Assembly: GCA_023419535.1 (NCBI GenBank)
Contig: JAEZXX010000022.1
Span: 1 to 64,000, forward strand
Reading direction: 5' to 3'
Source: Pseudomonadota bacterium
GTDB lineage: Bacteria; Pseudomonadota; Alphaproteobacteria; Rhizobiales; Rhizobiaceae
DNA length: 64,000 bases
Shown here: positions 1 to 14,544 of the stretch, piece by piece
How positions within the stretch are numbered: position 1 is the stretch's first letter
Layout: every line of letters begins with the position of its first letter
Program-made: the position numbers and the translations under genes
The notes under the pieces: model-generated
What the model saw: only the letters and a program-made list of their open reading frames with translations
Told to the model about the DNA's origin: nothing
Databases searched by the model: none

Positions 1-142
<142 letters not shown>

Positions 143-221
143 GGGAACCTCGATCCGTCCGACGATGTCCCGAGGAACGAGGGGACGCGGGACGGGGTTC
201 CGCGGCCGGTCCGCCTCGGTC

Positions 222-614
222 CTATCGCCTGGCCCCGAGCGAAGGTCGCGTGACGGCGCTTCGTCCGATCGCCGCCGGGCCTTGCCGTGCGAAGTCGCCC
301 GCGCGCGCCGGATCGAGATCGGGGCGGCCGATCCGGCCGCGACCGTCCGGCTCGACGACGGCACGGGGAATCTCCGGGCGAACGTAGCGCGCACCGATCC
401 GGTCGCGGGTGATCTGGTTGCGGAGCTGGCGCTCGCGCGCTGCCGTGTCCGGCGAGGGCAGGGGCCGAACGATCACCGGAAGCCCGGTCGAGGTGGCCGG
501 ATTCGGAATCACCGTACCGCCGCCCGGGACGATCTGGATCTGGCCCTGCGCGGACGAAGCCAGGGCGCAGAGGCCGGCGAGGGCGACGATCGGCAGCCAT
601 GTCGTCATCGCCAT
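222..614 (-). CDS. Small secreted hypothetical protein (130 aa)
   Basis: The protein starts MAMTTWLPIVALAGLCALA and has a signal peptide with probable cleavage after SSAQG (near residue 24), so it is predicted to be exported. The mature part has a Pro/Gly-rich opening (IQIVPGGGTVIPNP) and then a basic, Arg-rich, probably disordered tail. The frame is open upstream for hundreds of codons only as a shadow of glgB on the same strand; the ATG at 614 is chosen because the signal peptide begins there. It lies 68 bases after glgB and could be on the same transcript. I do not recognise a family; the function is unknown. Confidence 0.55.
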   Translation of the reverse strand: MAMTTWLPIVALAGLCALASSAQGQIQIVPGGGTVIPNPATSTGLPVIVRPLPSPDTAARERQLRNQITRDRIGARYVRPEIPRAVVEPDGRGRIGRPDLDPARAGDFARQGPAAIGRSAVTRPSLGARR

Positions 615-682
615 CGTCCCTGTCCCTCCAACCGCCGCCAGGCCTATATGGTGCGGCGGGGGCCGAACCGAAAGCCCGTCCG

Positions 683-6237
<5,555 letters not shown>

Positions 6238-6316
6238 GGGCGTTCTTCGCGGGATGGGGCCTTGCGGCCGAAAGGGATCGGATGCGGGCGGGAAAGCGCC
6301 GAGTGGACCAGCCAAA

Positions 6317-8338
6317 TCAGGCGCTGATGCGGAAGACCGCGTAGGGGCAGTCCTCGGGGTTGATCCACCAGTGCTGGACCTTGCCGGACCAGACGAACTG
6401 CCGGTCGTTGACGAGGTCCTCGACCTTCACCGAGGCGGTGTCGGGCAGCCCGAACTCCCAGAGCGGCACCTCGAAATGCCCGCCTTGCGAGTTCGCCGGA
6501 TCGAGCGAGACGACGAAGAGCAGGTAGGAGGATCGGTCCTCCGTCCGCTTGGCATAGTAGAGGACGTTCTCGTTCCAGAAGTTCAGGAACTGGAGCGAGC
6601 GGAAGTCGCGCATCGCCGCCTCGGACCGGCGCAGCGCGTTGAAGAAGGCGATGTCGTCGCGGATATGGCCGGGCGCCTTCCAGTCGAAGGCCCTGATCTC
6701 GTATTTCTCCGAGTTCAGATACTCCTCCTTGCCCGGCACAGGCGTCGCCTCGCACAATTCGAAGCCGGAATAGACGCCGTAATTGCCGCCGAGCGTGGCA
6801 GCGAGCGCCAGACGCAGCCGGTGCGCCGGGCGGCCGCCGGTCTGGAGGAACACAGGGTTGATGTCGGGCGTGTTGACGAAGAAGTTCGGCCGCATGAACT
6901 CGGCGCACTCGTCCTGCGTCAGCTCCTTGAGGTACTTCTCCAGCTCCCACTTCTCGTTGCGCCAGGTGAAGTACGAGTAGGACTGGTTGTAGCCGACCTT
7001 CGCCAGCCGCTTCATCACCTTCGGCCGCGTGAAGGCCTCGGCGAGGAAGATGACGCCGGGGTCCTTCTCGCGCACCTCCGCTATCATCCACTCCCAGAAG
7101 GGGAAGGGCTTGGTGTGAGGGTTGTCGACGCGGAAGATGCGCACGCCCTTGCCCAGCCAGAAGAGCACCACGTCGCGAAGCTCCAGCCACAGGCCGGGGA
7201 TCGAATCCGGCTTGTAGAAGTCAACGTTGACGATGTCCTGATACTTCTTCGGCGGGTTCTCGGCGTATTTGATCGTGCCGTCCGGCCGCCAGTCGAACCA
7301 GCCCGGATGCTCCTTGATCCACGGATGGTCGGGCGAGCACTGGATGGCGAAGTCGATGGCGAGCTCCAGCCCGTGGGCGGCGGCATCGTTGAGCAGCCGC
7401 TCGAAGCTGTCGAAATCGCCGAGTTCGGGATGCAGCGCCGTGTGGCCGCCCTCGGCCGAGCCGATGGCGTAAGGGCTGCCAGGCTCGCCCTCCTTCGCGG
7501 TGACGGAGTTGTTCTTGCCCTTCCGGAACTGCTTGCCGATCGGGTGGATCGGCGGGAAGTAGAGGACGTCGAAGCCCATCTCCTTGATGTCCGGCAGGCG
7601 CTTTCGCACGTCGTCGAAGGTGCCGTGACGGGCGACGTCGCCCGACTGCGAGCGCGGCATCAGCTCGTACCAGGCCGAGAAGCCCGCGGCCTCGCGGTCG
7701 ACCCAGACCGGGACCTCCACCTCCCAGCGCGTCTCCTCGTCGCGGGGGCCGACGCGGTTCATCAGCGCGATCGTGTCGGCCTCCTCGTAGGCGGCATAGG
7801 CCTTATCGCCCGACAGGCCGTCGAGGCGCTGGGCGAAGGCGGCAAGCGCGGCCCGGTCGGCCTCGCTTCCGCGCGCGCCCTTCTCGGCCCGCGCGACGAG
7901 GGCGCGGCCCTCCTTCAGCTCGAGCGCGATGTCCTGGCCCGCATCCTTCTTCTTCTTCGTGTCGCTCGCCCAGGTCGCGAAGGCGTCTCGCCAGGCGAGG
8001 ATCGTGTAGCGGGCCGGCCCCGGCTCGTCGAGGGTCACCTCGCCGCGCCAGCGGTCGTTCTCCCAGAAGGTCAGCGGGCTTTCGGTCCACTCGCCGCCTG
8101 GCGTCTTCACCAGGATCGCCGCATCGATCTTCTCGTGGCCGTCGCAGAAGACGTCCGCCTCGATCTTCAGCGGCTCGCCGACGAGGCGCTTCACCGCGAA
8201 GCGGCCGCCGTCGATGACCGGCGACACGCCTTCGATCGCCAGCCGGTGCGGCGCGATCGCCGCGATCTTCGCGGCTTCCCCGCCGACGATCTTTCGCGCG
8301 ACCGATCGGATCGGCTTGGTCAGGGTTTCGCTGGCCAT
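6317..8338 (-). CDS. glgE: Alpha-1,4-glucan:maltose-1-phosphate maltosyltransferase GlgE
   Basis: This 673-residue GH13 subfamily 3 enzyme extends linear alpha-glucan by transferring maltosyl units from maltose-1-phosphate. It has an N-terminal domain (RLAIEGVSPVIDGGRFAVKR), the segment DVLYFPPIHPIGKQFRKGKNN around 257-277, predicted nucleophile Asp405 (IFRVDNPHTKP) and acid/base Glu434 (FLAEAFTRPK), and the ITFF-type C-terminal domain. The length matches the family (about 660-700). It is the first gene of the glgE, treS-mak, glgB group, which is the complete GlgE pathway. The 185 bases before it contain no gene and must hold its promoter, but I cannot assign clear -35/-10 boxes. Confidence 0.95.
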   Translation of the reverse strand: MASETLTKPIRSVARKIVGGEAAKIAAIAPHRLAIEGVSPVIDGGRFAVKRLVGEPLKIEADVFCDGHEKIDAAILVKTPGGEWTESPLTFWENDRWRGEVTLDEPGPARYTILAWRDAFATWASDTKKKKDAGQDIALELKEGRALVARAEKGARGSEADRAALAAFAQRLDGLSGDKAYAAYEEADTIALMNRVGPRDEETRWEVEVPVWVDREAAGFSAWYELMPRSQSGDVARHGTFDDVRKRLPDIKEMGFDVLYFPPIHPIGKQFRKGKNNSVTAKEGEPGSPYAIGSAEGGHTALHPELGDFDSFERLLNDAAAHGLELAIDFAIQCSPDHPWIKEHPGWFDWRPDGTIKYAENPPKKYQDIVNVDFYKPDSIPGLWLELRDVVLFWLGKGVRIFRVDNPHTKPFPFWEWMIAEVREKDPGVIFLAEAFTRPKVMKRLAKVGYNQSYSYFTWRNEKWELEKYLKELTQDECAEFMRPNFFVNTPDINPVFLQTGGRPAHRLRLALAATLGGNYGVYSGFELCEATPVPGKEEYLNSEKYEIRAFDWKAPGHIRDDIAFFNALRRSEAAMRDFRSLQFLNFWNENVLYYAKRTEDRSSYLLFVVSLDPANSQGGHFEVPLWEFGLPDTASVKVEDLVNDRQFVWSGKVQHWWINPEDCPYAVFRISA

Positions 8339-8523
8339 CCGGCGCCTCTTCCTTGTCCCGAACGAAGAGCGTCATGCCGAACGGGCCGGCGATGCGCATG
8401 CTCATAAGGGATAGGAATCGTCCCGGCGGTTTCCAGTTGCAGGTGCGAAAAGGTTTTGTGACGGGCGCGGCGATTCCAGCGGGTCGAGCGACCTTGGTGC
8501 GCCCGAATGGGACGCACGGCGCT

Positions 8524-9915
8524 CTACTGAGCCGCCGCGCCGCGCATGTCGACCGGCGAGAGGCGGGGCGCCGCCTGCTCGGGCGCGGGCAGGGGCCGGG
8601 CGCTCTCGCGCAGGTGGACGCAGCGACCGGCCGCATAGGTCGCGCAAACCGCCCGGTCGTCGCCCATCGTCATCAGGAGGAAGAGCTCCTCCTCCAGCGT
8701 CTCCACGCGCTCCATCCGCCGGCGCATGGCCGGCGTGGCGCGCGCGTCGAGCAGCGCGAAGTCGGCCTCGAACCCCGGTGCGACGCGGCCGATGCGGGTG
8801 CCGAAGCCGATCGCGGCGGCATTGCCGGCGGTCATCCAGTGGAAGGCCTGGACGGCGGGAAGCTTTTCGCCCCGCAGTGCGAGCGCCTTGTAGCCTTCGC
8901 CGGCGGTCGCCAGCATCGAATAGGACGTGCCGCCGCCGATATCGGTCGCGATGCCGGTGCGGACCCCGGCGGCTAGGAGGCCGGCGCGATCGAACAGGCC
9001 GGAGCCGAGGAACAGATTGGAGGTCGGACAGAAGATCGCCGAGGCGCGTCGATCGGCGAGCGCGGCGGTCTCGCGCTCGGTCAGATGGATGCAGTGCCCG
9101 AAGAGCGCGCGCTCGCGCACCAGCCCGTGACGCTCGTAGACCGCCAGATAGTCCTCCGCCCACGGAAACAGCTCGGCCACATAGGCGATTTCGGCGAGAT
9201 TCTCGGACAGATGCGTCTGGATCGCCATGCCGGGATGCTCGGCGGCGAGCGCCTGCGTTGCCTCCAGCTGCGCCTCGGTCGAGGTCGGTGCGAAGCGCGG
9301 CGAGATGGCGTATTCCAGCCGCCCGCGCCCGTGCCAGCGCCCGATCAGCGCCTTCGATTCGTCGTAACCCAGCTTCGGCGTGTCGAGCAGTGCCTCCGGC
9401 GCGCCGCGGTCCATCATCACCTTGCCCGCGAGAATGCGCAGGCCGCGCCGCTCGGCTTCCGCCATCAGGCTGTCGACCGACTGCGGATGCGAGGTGCAGA
9501 AGAAGGAGGCCGTCGTGGTGCCGTTGGCCAGAAGCTCGGAAAGGACGAACTTCGCCGCAGCGTCCGACACGGCGGCGTCGCCGTAGCGGCTCTCCTCCGG
9601 GAAGGTGTAGCGCTGCAGCCATTCCAGAAGCTCGGTGCCGTAGGAGGCGACGACCTGCGTCTGCGGCATGTGGAGATGCGGGTCGATGAAGCCCGGCATC
9701 AGGATGTGCGGCCGGTGGTCGACGAGGCGCATGTCGTGCGCCAGCGCCGGCATCAGGTCGGAGGCTTCGCCGACGGCCTCGATCAGCCCGTCGCGCACCG
9801 TGACGAGCCCGTCCTCGATGAACCTCACGGACGCAGGGTCGAGCCGCGGGTCGCCGTCGAAGGAGAGGATGCGGGCCCGGATCGCGATCGTGCCGCCGCC
9901 TGGAAGCTCGTTCAC
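8524..9915 (-). CDS. guaD: Guanine deaminase
   Basis: The protein (463 aa) deaminates guanine to xanthine. It is an amidohydrolase with the metal motif HLHMPQ after PGFIDP, the central QTHLSEN segment, the GHCIHLT motif, and TDIGGGTSYSM near the C-terminus, all typical of GuaD. The chosen start is GTG at 9915, which forms a GTGA overlap with the stop of puuD; no suitable ATG lies before the conserved N-terminal strand. Its product xanthine is the substrate of the XdhAB enzyme encoded at 16362-20188, so it belongs to the purine catabolism group. It is the last gene of that group, followed by 185 bases and glgE. Confidence 0.93.
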   Translation of the reverse strand: MNELPGGGTIAIRARILSFDGDPRLDPASVRFIEDGLVTVRDGLIEAVGEASDLMPALAHDMRLVDHRPHILMPGFIDPHLHMPQTQVVASYGTELLEWLQRYTFPEESRYGDAAVSDAAAKFVLSELLANGTTTASFFCTSHPQSVDSLMAEAERRGLRILAGKVMMDRGAPEALLDTPKLGYDESKALIGRWHGRGRLEYAISPRFAPTSTEAQLEATQALAAEHPGMAIQTHLSENLAEIAYVAELFPWAEDYLAVYERHGLVRERALFGHCIHLTERETAALADRRASAIFCPTSNLFLGSGLFDRAGLLAAGVRTGIATDIGGGTSYSMLATAGEGYKALALRGEKLPAVQAFHWMTAGNAAAIGFGTRIGRVAPGFEADFALLDARATPAMRRRMERVETLEEELFLLMTMGDDRAVCATYAAGRCVHLRESARPLPAPEQAAPRLSPVDMRGAAAQ

Positions 9916-11159
9916 GGGCGGTAGCCTTCCGAGGACGCGATCCAGCGGGCGAGCGCGAGGCGTTCCCCGGCCTCCATGCCGGTGAGGTTGCCGGGCGGCA
10001 TGGCGTGGGAGCGGACCGACTGCGCGTCGATCAGCCGAGCGTTGTGGACGATGTCCTCGGGCGTCTCGAGCAGGATCGCCTTCGGGGCGTGGGTGACGCC
10101 CGGCCAGAGGGGCGCGCGGGCGTGGCACATGGAGCAGCGCGACAGGACGATGCCCTCGGCTTCGGGGAAATGCGCCGACGTGATGAGCGCGCGACCGGGA
10201 TCGTTCGCGATCGTGCGGGCTTCCGCCGCCTCCACGGGCGCCTCCACCCGCCAGCCGGGCGCCCCCGAGAGCGTGATGACGGCCGCGAACAGCAGCCCCG
10301 CCACGGCCCAGCACCACCAGAGCTTTTCATGCGTTCGGTGCAGGGCGTTGAAGAAGTGCCGGATGACCGCGCCCATCAGGAGGACGAGCCCGGCGATCGC
10401 CCAGTTCCACTCAGTCGCGAAGGCGAGCGGGTAGTGGTTGGAGAGCATGAGGAAGATGACGGGCAGCGTCAGATAGTTGTTGTGGAGCGAGCGCTGCTTG
10501 GCTTGGCGGCCGAGATAGGCCTCGGGCGTGCGGCCGGCGCGAAGGTCCGCCACCACGATCTTCTGGTTGGGGATGATGATGAAGAAGACGTTCGCCGTCA
10601 TGATCGTCGCGATCATCGCGCCGGTGTGCAGCATGGCGCCGCGCCCGGAGAAGAGCTGCGCGAAGACGAAGCTCGCCGCCACGACGTAGACGAAGAGGGC
10701 GGCCAGAAGCGCGGTGTCGTTGTGGCCGAGCCTCGACTTGCAGATGAAATCGTAGACCACCCAGCCGAGGGCGAGCCCGAGCATGCCGACGAGCGAGGCG
10801 CCCCAGACCGGCAGGTCCGCGACGGACCGGTCGATCAGATAGAGATCGGCGCCGACATAATAGACGAGGAAGAGCAGCGCGAAGCCCGACAGCCAGGTCG
10901 CGTAGCTCTCCCATTTGAACCAGGTGAGGTCCTCGGGCATGTGGCCCGGCGCCACCATGTACTTCTGGATGTGGTAGAAACCGCCGCCATGCACCTGCCA
11001 GGCCTCGCCGCCGACGCCCTCGGGCGGGGTGCCGTGCGGTTTGCGAAGGCCGAGATCCAGCGCGATGAAGTAGAAGGACGAGCCGATCCAGGCGATGGCG
11101 GTGACGACGTGCAGCCAGCGCACGCCGAAGGACAGCCATTCGGAGAAGTAGGTCCACAT
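9912..11159 (-). CDS. puuD: Membrane-bound cytochrome-type urate oxidase/hydroxylase PuuD
   Basis: This 415-residue inner-membrane protein oxidises urate to 5-hydroxyisourate. It has about eight transmembrane helices (first: WLHVVTAIAWIGSSFYFIAL) and a C-terminal cytochrome c domain with the heme motif CSMCH at 342-346 and a probable axial Met387 in HAMPPGN. This is the PuuD architecture, in which electrons go to the respiratory chain rather than to oxygen in the cofactor-free UOX reaction. It overlaps guaD by four bases and lies 252 bases downstream of the importer binding-protein gene, with a palindromic repeat in the gap. The next enzyme, HIU hydrolase, is encoded at the head of the same-direction series. 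Confidence 0.93.
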   Translation of the reverse strand: MWTYFSEWLSFGVRWLHVVTAIAWIGSSFYFIALDLGLRKPHGTPPEGVGGEAWQVHGGGFYHIQKYMVAPGHMPEDLTWFKWESYATWLSGFALLFLVYYVGADLYLIDRSVADLPVWGASLVGMLGLALGWVVYDFICKSRLGHNDTALLAALFVYVVAASFVFAQLFSGRGAMLHTGAMIATIMTANVFFIIIPNQKIVVADLRAGRTPEAYLGRQAKQRSLHNNYLTLPVIFLMLSNHYPLAFATEWNWAIAGLVLLMGAVIRHFFNALHRTHEKLWWCWAVAGLLFAAVITLSGAPGWRVEAPVEAAEARTIANDPGRALITSAHFPEAEGIVLSRCSMCHARAPLWPGVTHAPKAILLETPEDIVHNARLIDAQSVRSHAMPPGNLTGMEAGERLALARWIASSEGYRP

Positions 11160-11189
11160 CGGGTCGGACTTTCAGTGCAACGTCGAAAC

Positions 11190-11378
11190 TTCGCCTTCTC
11201 GCTCAAGGGGGAGAAGGATGGAAGCCGCGCCCTTCTCCCCTTGGGGAGAAGGTCCCGGCAGGGGGATGAGGGCATGATGGCCGCGGCGGCGCAAGCGCGC
11301 GGTACCGGGCGGACGCAACGCCCTACGAAGCCCTCACCCGCCCCTTCGGGGCACCCTCTCCCGCGAGTGGGAGAGGGA
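11190..11378. repeat. RIME-like mosaic palindromic intergenic element, copy A
   Basis: This gap of 252 bases between the importer gene and puuD holds palindromes and no gene. One hairpin is CCTTCTCCCCTTGGGGAGAA (starting at 11231), followed by CCCGGCAGGG and GATGAGGG. The inverted arm CCCTCACCCG with GCCCCTTCGGGGC and a CCCTCTCCCGCGAGTGGGAG stem is at about 11331-11378. An extra imperfect hairpin is at 11193-11218. Similar elements occur at 16195, 41281 and 44251. The layout resembles the Rhizobium-specific intergenic mosaic elements (RIME). Confidence 0.8.
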
Positions 11379-11411
11379 AGGCGACCGTCTGGAGCCGCCA
11401 GCGCGAACCGT

Positions 11412-12509
11412 CTAGTTGTTCACGCCCTCGACGTACCACTCCATCGACAGGAGCTCGGAATCCGGGATCACCTCGCCGTCGGCGACGCGCTCCTCGCCCG
11501 ACTGGTCGTTGATCGGACCGGTGAAGATCTCGTACTCGCCGGCCGTGGTCTGGTCGATGATCTCCTGGGCGGCCGCCTTCACGTCCTCGGGCATGGCATC
11601 GTTGAACGGGCCCATCTCGACCTCGCCCTCCGCCATGCCGAGCCAGACGTTGGAGGTCTCCCAGGTGCCGTCGATCACGGCCTGGACGCGCTGGACGTAG
11701 TAGGGGCCCCAGCGATCGACGATCGAGGTCATGTGGGCGTTCGGGGCGAACTCCTCCATGTCCCAGGCCTGGCCGAAGGCGATGCCGCCGCGCTCTTCCG
11801 CCGCCTGCAGCGGGCCCGGGCTATCGGTGTGCTGGGTGATGACGTCGGCGCCCTGGTCGAAGAGGGCGTTCGCCGCCTGCGCCTCGCGGGCCGGATCGTA
11901 CCAGGAGTTCACCCAGACGACCTGCGTCTCGAACTCCGGGTTCACCTTGCGCGCCGCGAGCGTGAAGGCGTTGATGCCCATCACCACCTCCGGGATCGGG
12001 AAGGAGGCGACGTAGCCCGCCTTGCCGGTCTCCGACATCATGCCGGCGATCGTGCCGAGCACCGCGCGGCCCTGGTAGAAGCGTGCGTTGTAGGCCGCCA
12101 TGTTCTCGGCCGTCTGGTAGCCCGTCGCGTGCTCGAACTTCACGTCCGGGAACTCGCGCGCGACACGCAGCGTCGGCTCCATGAAGCCGAAGGACGTGGC
12201 GAAGATGATGTCGTTGCCGTCCTGCGCGAGCTGGCGCAACACGCGCTCGGCGTCCGGCCCTTCCGCGACGCTTTCCACATAGGTCGTCTCGACCGCCTGG
12301 CCGAGCTGCTCCTCCAGATAGAGGCGGCCCTGGTCGTGCGCGTAGGACCAGCCGAAATCGCCGATCGGGCCGACATAGATGAAGGCGACGCGCACGGGCT
12401 CGGACGCGCCCTCGGCGGGTGCGGTGGCGTCTTGCGCAAGGGCCGGCTGGGCGATGGCGATGAGGGCGGCGGCGCCGGCCATGAGCATTCGGCGGGTCAG
12501 GTGGGGCAT
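11412..12509 (-). CDS. BMP-family ABC transporter substrate-binding protein (purine/nucleoside import)
   Basis: This is a periplasmic binding protein of 365 residues in the BMP/PnrA (nucleoside-binding lipoprotein) family. The N-terminus MPHLTRRMLMAGAAALIAIA with an ALAQD cleavage site is a signal peptide, and its RR pair makes Tat export possible. There is no lipobox Cys. The mature protein opens with VRVAFIYVGPIGDFGWSYAHDQGR, a BMP signature, and has the GQAWDMEEFAP segment common in the family. It lies 35 bases after the second permease gene. The family binds nucleosides or related ligands; the surrounding guaD, puuD and xdh genes make a purine the likely ligand here (inference). Confidence 0.88.
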   Translation of the reverse strand: MPHLTRRMLMAGAAALIAIAQPALAQDATAPAEGASEPVRVAFIYVGPIGDFGWSYAHDQGRLYLEEQLGQAVETTYVESVAEGPDAERVLRQLAQDGNDIIFATSFGFMEPTLRVAREFPDVKFEHATGYQTAENMAAYNARFYQGRAVLGTIAGMMSETGKAGYVASFPIPEVVMGINAFTLAARKVNPEFETQVVWVNSWYDPAREAQAANALFDQGADVITQHTDSPGPLQAAEERGGIAFGQAWDMEEFAPNAHMTSIVDRWGPYYVQRVQAVIDGTWETSNVWLGMAEGEVEMGPFNDAMPEDVKAAAQEIIDQTTAGEYEIFTGPINDQSGEERVADGEVIPDSELLSMEWYVEGVNN

Positions 12510-12544
12510 CGTCGGGCTCCTTCGAGGGGCGGGGTGAGAGGGAT

Positions 12545-13471
12545 CTAAGCGGTGGCGCGGAACGGCCGGCCGAGGCAAGCGGGGGCGGCATTGCGGGCCG
12601 AGACCTTGCGCGCCGAGATCAGCGCCAGGACGAGGATGGTCGCCAGATAGGGAAGGGCGGTCAGGAACTCCGGCGCAAGCCCCGACCAGCCGGCGGCCTT
12701 GGCCTGCAGCTCCAGCGTGATGACGGCGCCGAAGAGATAGGCGCCGAGCAAGAGCTGGCCCGGCCGCCAGGCGGCGAAGACGACGAGGGCGATGGCGATC
12801 CAGCCGCGGCCCGAGGTCAGCCGTTCGGCCCACATCGGGGTGAGGACCAGCGAGAAGAAGGACCCCGCGACGCCCGCCATCGCCCCGCCGAAGAGGACGG
12901 CCATGTAGCGCACGAAGAGGACGGGGTAGCCGATCGAATGAGCCGAGACGTCGTTCTCGCCCACCGCGCGCAGGATCAGCCCGGCTCGGCTGTGCTTCAG
13001 GAACCACCAGACGGCGAGCGTCATCAGAAGCGAGAAGTAGACGAGCGGCGAGTAGCCGAAGAGGACGCGCCAGATCGGGTCGGTGGCGAGCTCCGCCGGA
13101 AAGACCGAGCCGAAGGTCGTGGTGGTGCGCCCGACGAATGAGGCGCCGAGAAGGGCCGAGACGCCTGTGCCGAAGATGGTCAGCGCCAGGCCCGTCGCGA
13201 CCTGGTTGGCCGTCAGCGTCAGCGTCAGGACGGCGAAGACCATGGAGACGGCGGCGCCTGCCAGAAGCGCTGCGAGCGCGCCGAGCGCCGGCGAGCCCGT
13301 GGCGGTGGCGGCGATGAAGCCCGTCACCGCGCCGATCAGCATCATGCCCTCGACGCCGAGATTGAGGACGCCGGACTTCTCCACGACGAGTTCGCCGAGC
13401 GCGGCGATGAGGATCGGCGTCGCCGACAGGACGACGGCGACGATCAGCGCGACCGCGAATTCCGGGCTCAC
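12545..13471 (-). CDS. ABC transporter permease, BMP-type importer subunit 2
   Basis: This 308-residue inner-membrane permease belongs to the BPD_transp_2 family (as in YufQ/NupQ-type nucleoside importers). It has about eight to nine hydrophobic segments and the conserved stretch GVLNLGVEGMMLIGA near residue 35. The start is GTG at 13471, giving a GTGA overlap with the preceding permease; the family N-terminus (SPEFAVALIVAVVLSATPIL) begins there. It forms the membrane channel with the permease encoded at 13468-14544 and is energised by the ATPase at 14534-16063. Confidence 0.9.
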   Translation of the reverse strand: MSPEFAVALIVAVVLSATPILIAALGELVVEKSGVLNLGVEGMMLIGAVTGFIAATATGSPALGALAALLAGAAVSMVFAVLTLTLTANQVATGLALTIFGTGVSALLGASFVGRTTTTFGSVFPAELATDPIWRVLFGYSPLVYFSLLMTLAVWWFLKHSRAGLILRAVGENDVSAHSIGYPVLFVRYMAVLFGGAMAGVAGSFFSLVLTPMWAERLTSGRGWIAIALVVFAAWRPGQLLLGAYLFGAVITLELQAKAAGWSGLAPEFLTALPYLATILVLALISARKVSARNAAPACLGRPFRATA

Positions 13472-14544
13472 GAGGTCGCTCCCTTGCGGCTGTCGCGGAA
13501 GATCAGGCGGTAGCGGATGAGGATGTCGGAGGCGAGCAGGAAGAAGAGGAGCATCGCCTGGAAGACGCCGATGGCCGCCGCCGGCAGGCCGATGGTCGTC
13601 TGCGCGCTCTCGCCGCCGACATAGGTCAGCGCCAGCACGAGCGAGGCCGCGACGATGCCGATCGGGTGCAGCCGGCCGAGGAAGGCGACGATGATGGCGG
13701 TGAAGCCGTAGCCCGTCGGGAAGGTCGGCACCATCTGCCCGAAGGGCCCGGCCGCCTCCAGGATGCCGGCGAGCCCGGCGAAGGCGCCGCCGGCCAGAAG
13801 ACAAGCGAAGACGATGCGGTTCTCCCGAAAGCCCCCGTAGCGCGCGGCCTGCGGGGAAAGCCCCATCAGCCGCACCTGGAAGCCGGCGATGGTGCGCACC
13901 ATCACGAACCAGACGGTGATCGCCAAAGCCAGCGCCACCGGAATGCCGAGATGCAGCACCGTTCCCGTCAGGCGCGGCAGGCTCTGGTCGAGCGAGAACA
14001 TCGCGGTCTGCGGGAAGCCGAAACCCATCGGGTTCCGCCACGGCCCGCGCACCATGTAGTAGAGAAGCTGGATCGCGACGTAGTTCAGCATCAGCGAGGA
14101 GAGGATCTCCGAGACGCCGAGCTTCACGCGCAGGAAGGCCGGGATCGCCGCATAGGCCATGCCGCCGAGGATTCCGCAGACGATCATGGCGGGGAGGATC
14201 CACGCCCCTTGCATCTGGAGCGTCGCGAGCGCGATGCCGGTGCCGGCGAGCGCGCCGACGACGTACTGCCCCTCCGCCCCGATGTTCCAGACGTTCGCCC
14301 TGAAGCCGATCGAGAGGCCGATGGCGATGATGGCGAGCGGGGCGGCCTTCACCAGGAGGTCGTACCAGCGCCAGAGGCTCGTCAGCGGCGTGAAGAAGAT
14401 CGCGCGGGCCGCGCCGACGCCGTCGTAGCCGAGCGCGGTGAAGACCAGAGCGCCCACCACGAGCGTCGCGACGACGGCCAGCACGGGCGAAAGCAGAAGC
14501 ATGGCGCGGCTCGGTTCCAGCCGCGGAACGAACCTAGGCTGCAT
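13468..14544 (-). CDS. ABC transporter permease, BMP-type importer subunit 1
   Basis: This 358-residue permease of the BPD_transp_2 family (YufP/NupP-like) has many transmembrane helices and the family motif FRANVWNIGAEGQYVVGAL near residue 95, plus PTFPTGYGFTAIIVAFLG. The ATG at 14544 (MQPRFVPRLEP) gives an 11-base overlap with the ATPase stop. An upstream in-frame ATG at 14568 would add eight residues and is less likely. It is the first membrane subunit of the importer in the purine group. Confidence 0.9.
   Translation of the reverse strand: MQPRFVPRLEPSRAMLLLSPVLAVVATLVVGALVFTALGYDGVGAARAIFFTPLTSLWRWYDLLVKAAPLAIIAIGLSIGFRANVWNIGAEGQYVVGALAGTGIALATLQMQGAWILPAMIVCGILGGMAYAAIPAFLRVKLGVSEILSSLMLNYVAIQLLYYMVRGPWRNPMGFGFPQTAMFSLDQSLPRLTGTVLHLGIPVALALAITVWFVMVRTIAGFQVRLMGLSPQAARYGGFRENRIVFACLLAGGAFAGLAGILEAAGPFGQMVPTFPTGYGFTAIIVAFLGRLHPIGIVAASLVLALTYVGGESAQTTIGLPAAAIGVFQAMLLFFLLASDILIRYRLIFRDSRKGATS

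Noticed and set aside
8339..8523. An extracytoplasmic sigma factor (GGAAC/CGTT) promoter for glgE
   Set aside because: A GGAAAC box is present on the minus strand, but no CGTT box lies at the right distance.
11160..11411. CRISPR-like or tandem repeat array in the gap with hairpins
   Set aside because: The units are inverted palindromes, not equally spaced direct repeats with spacers, and similar elements are scattered in four places.
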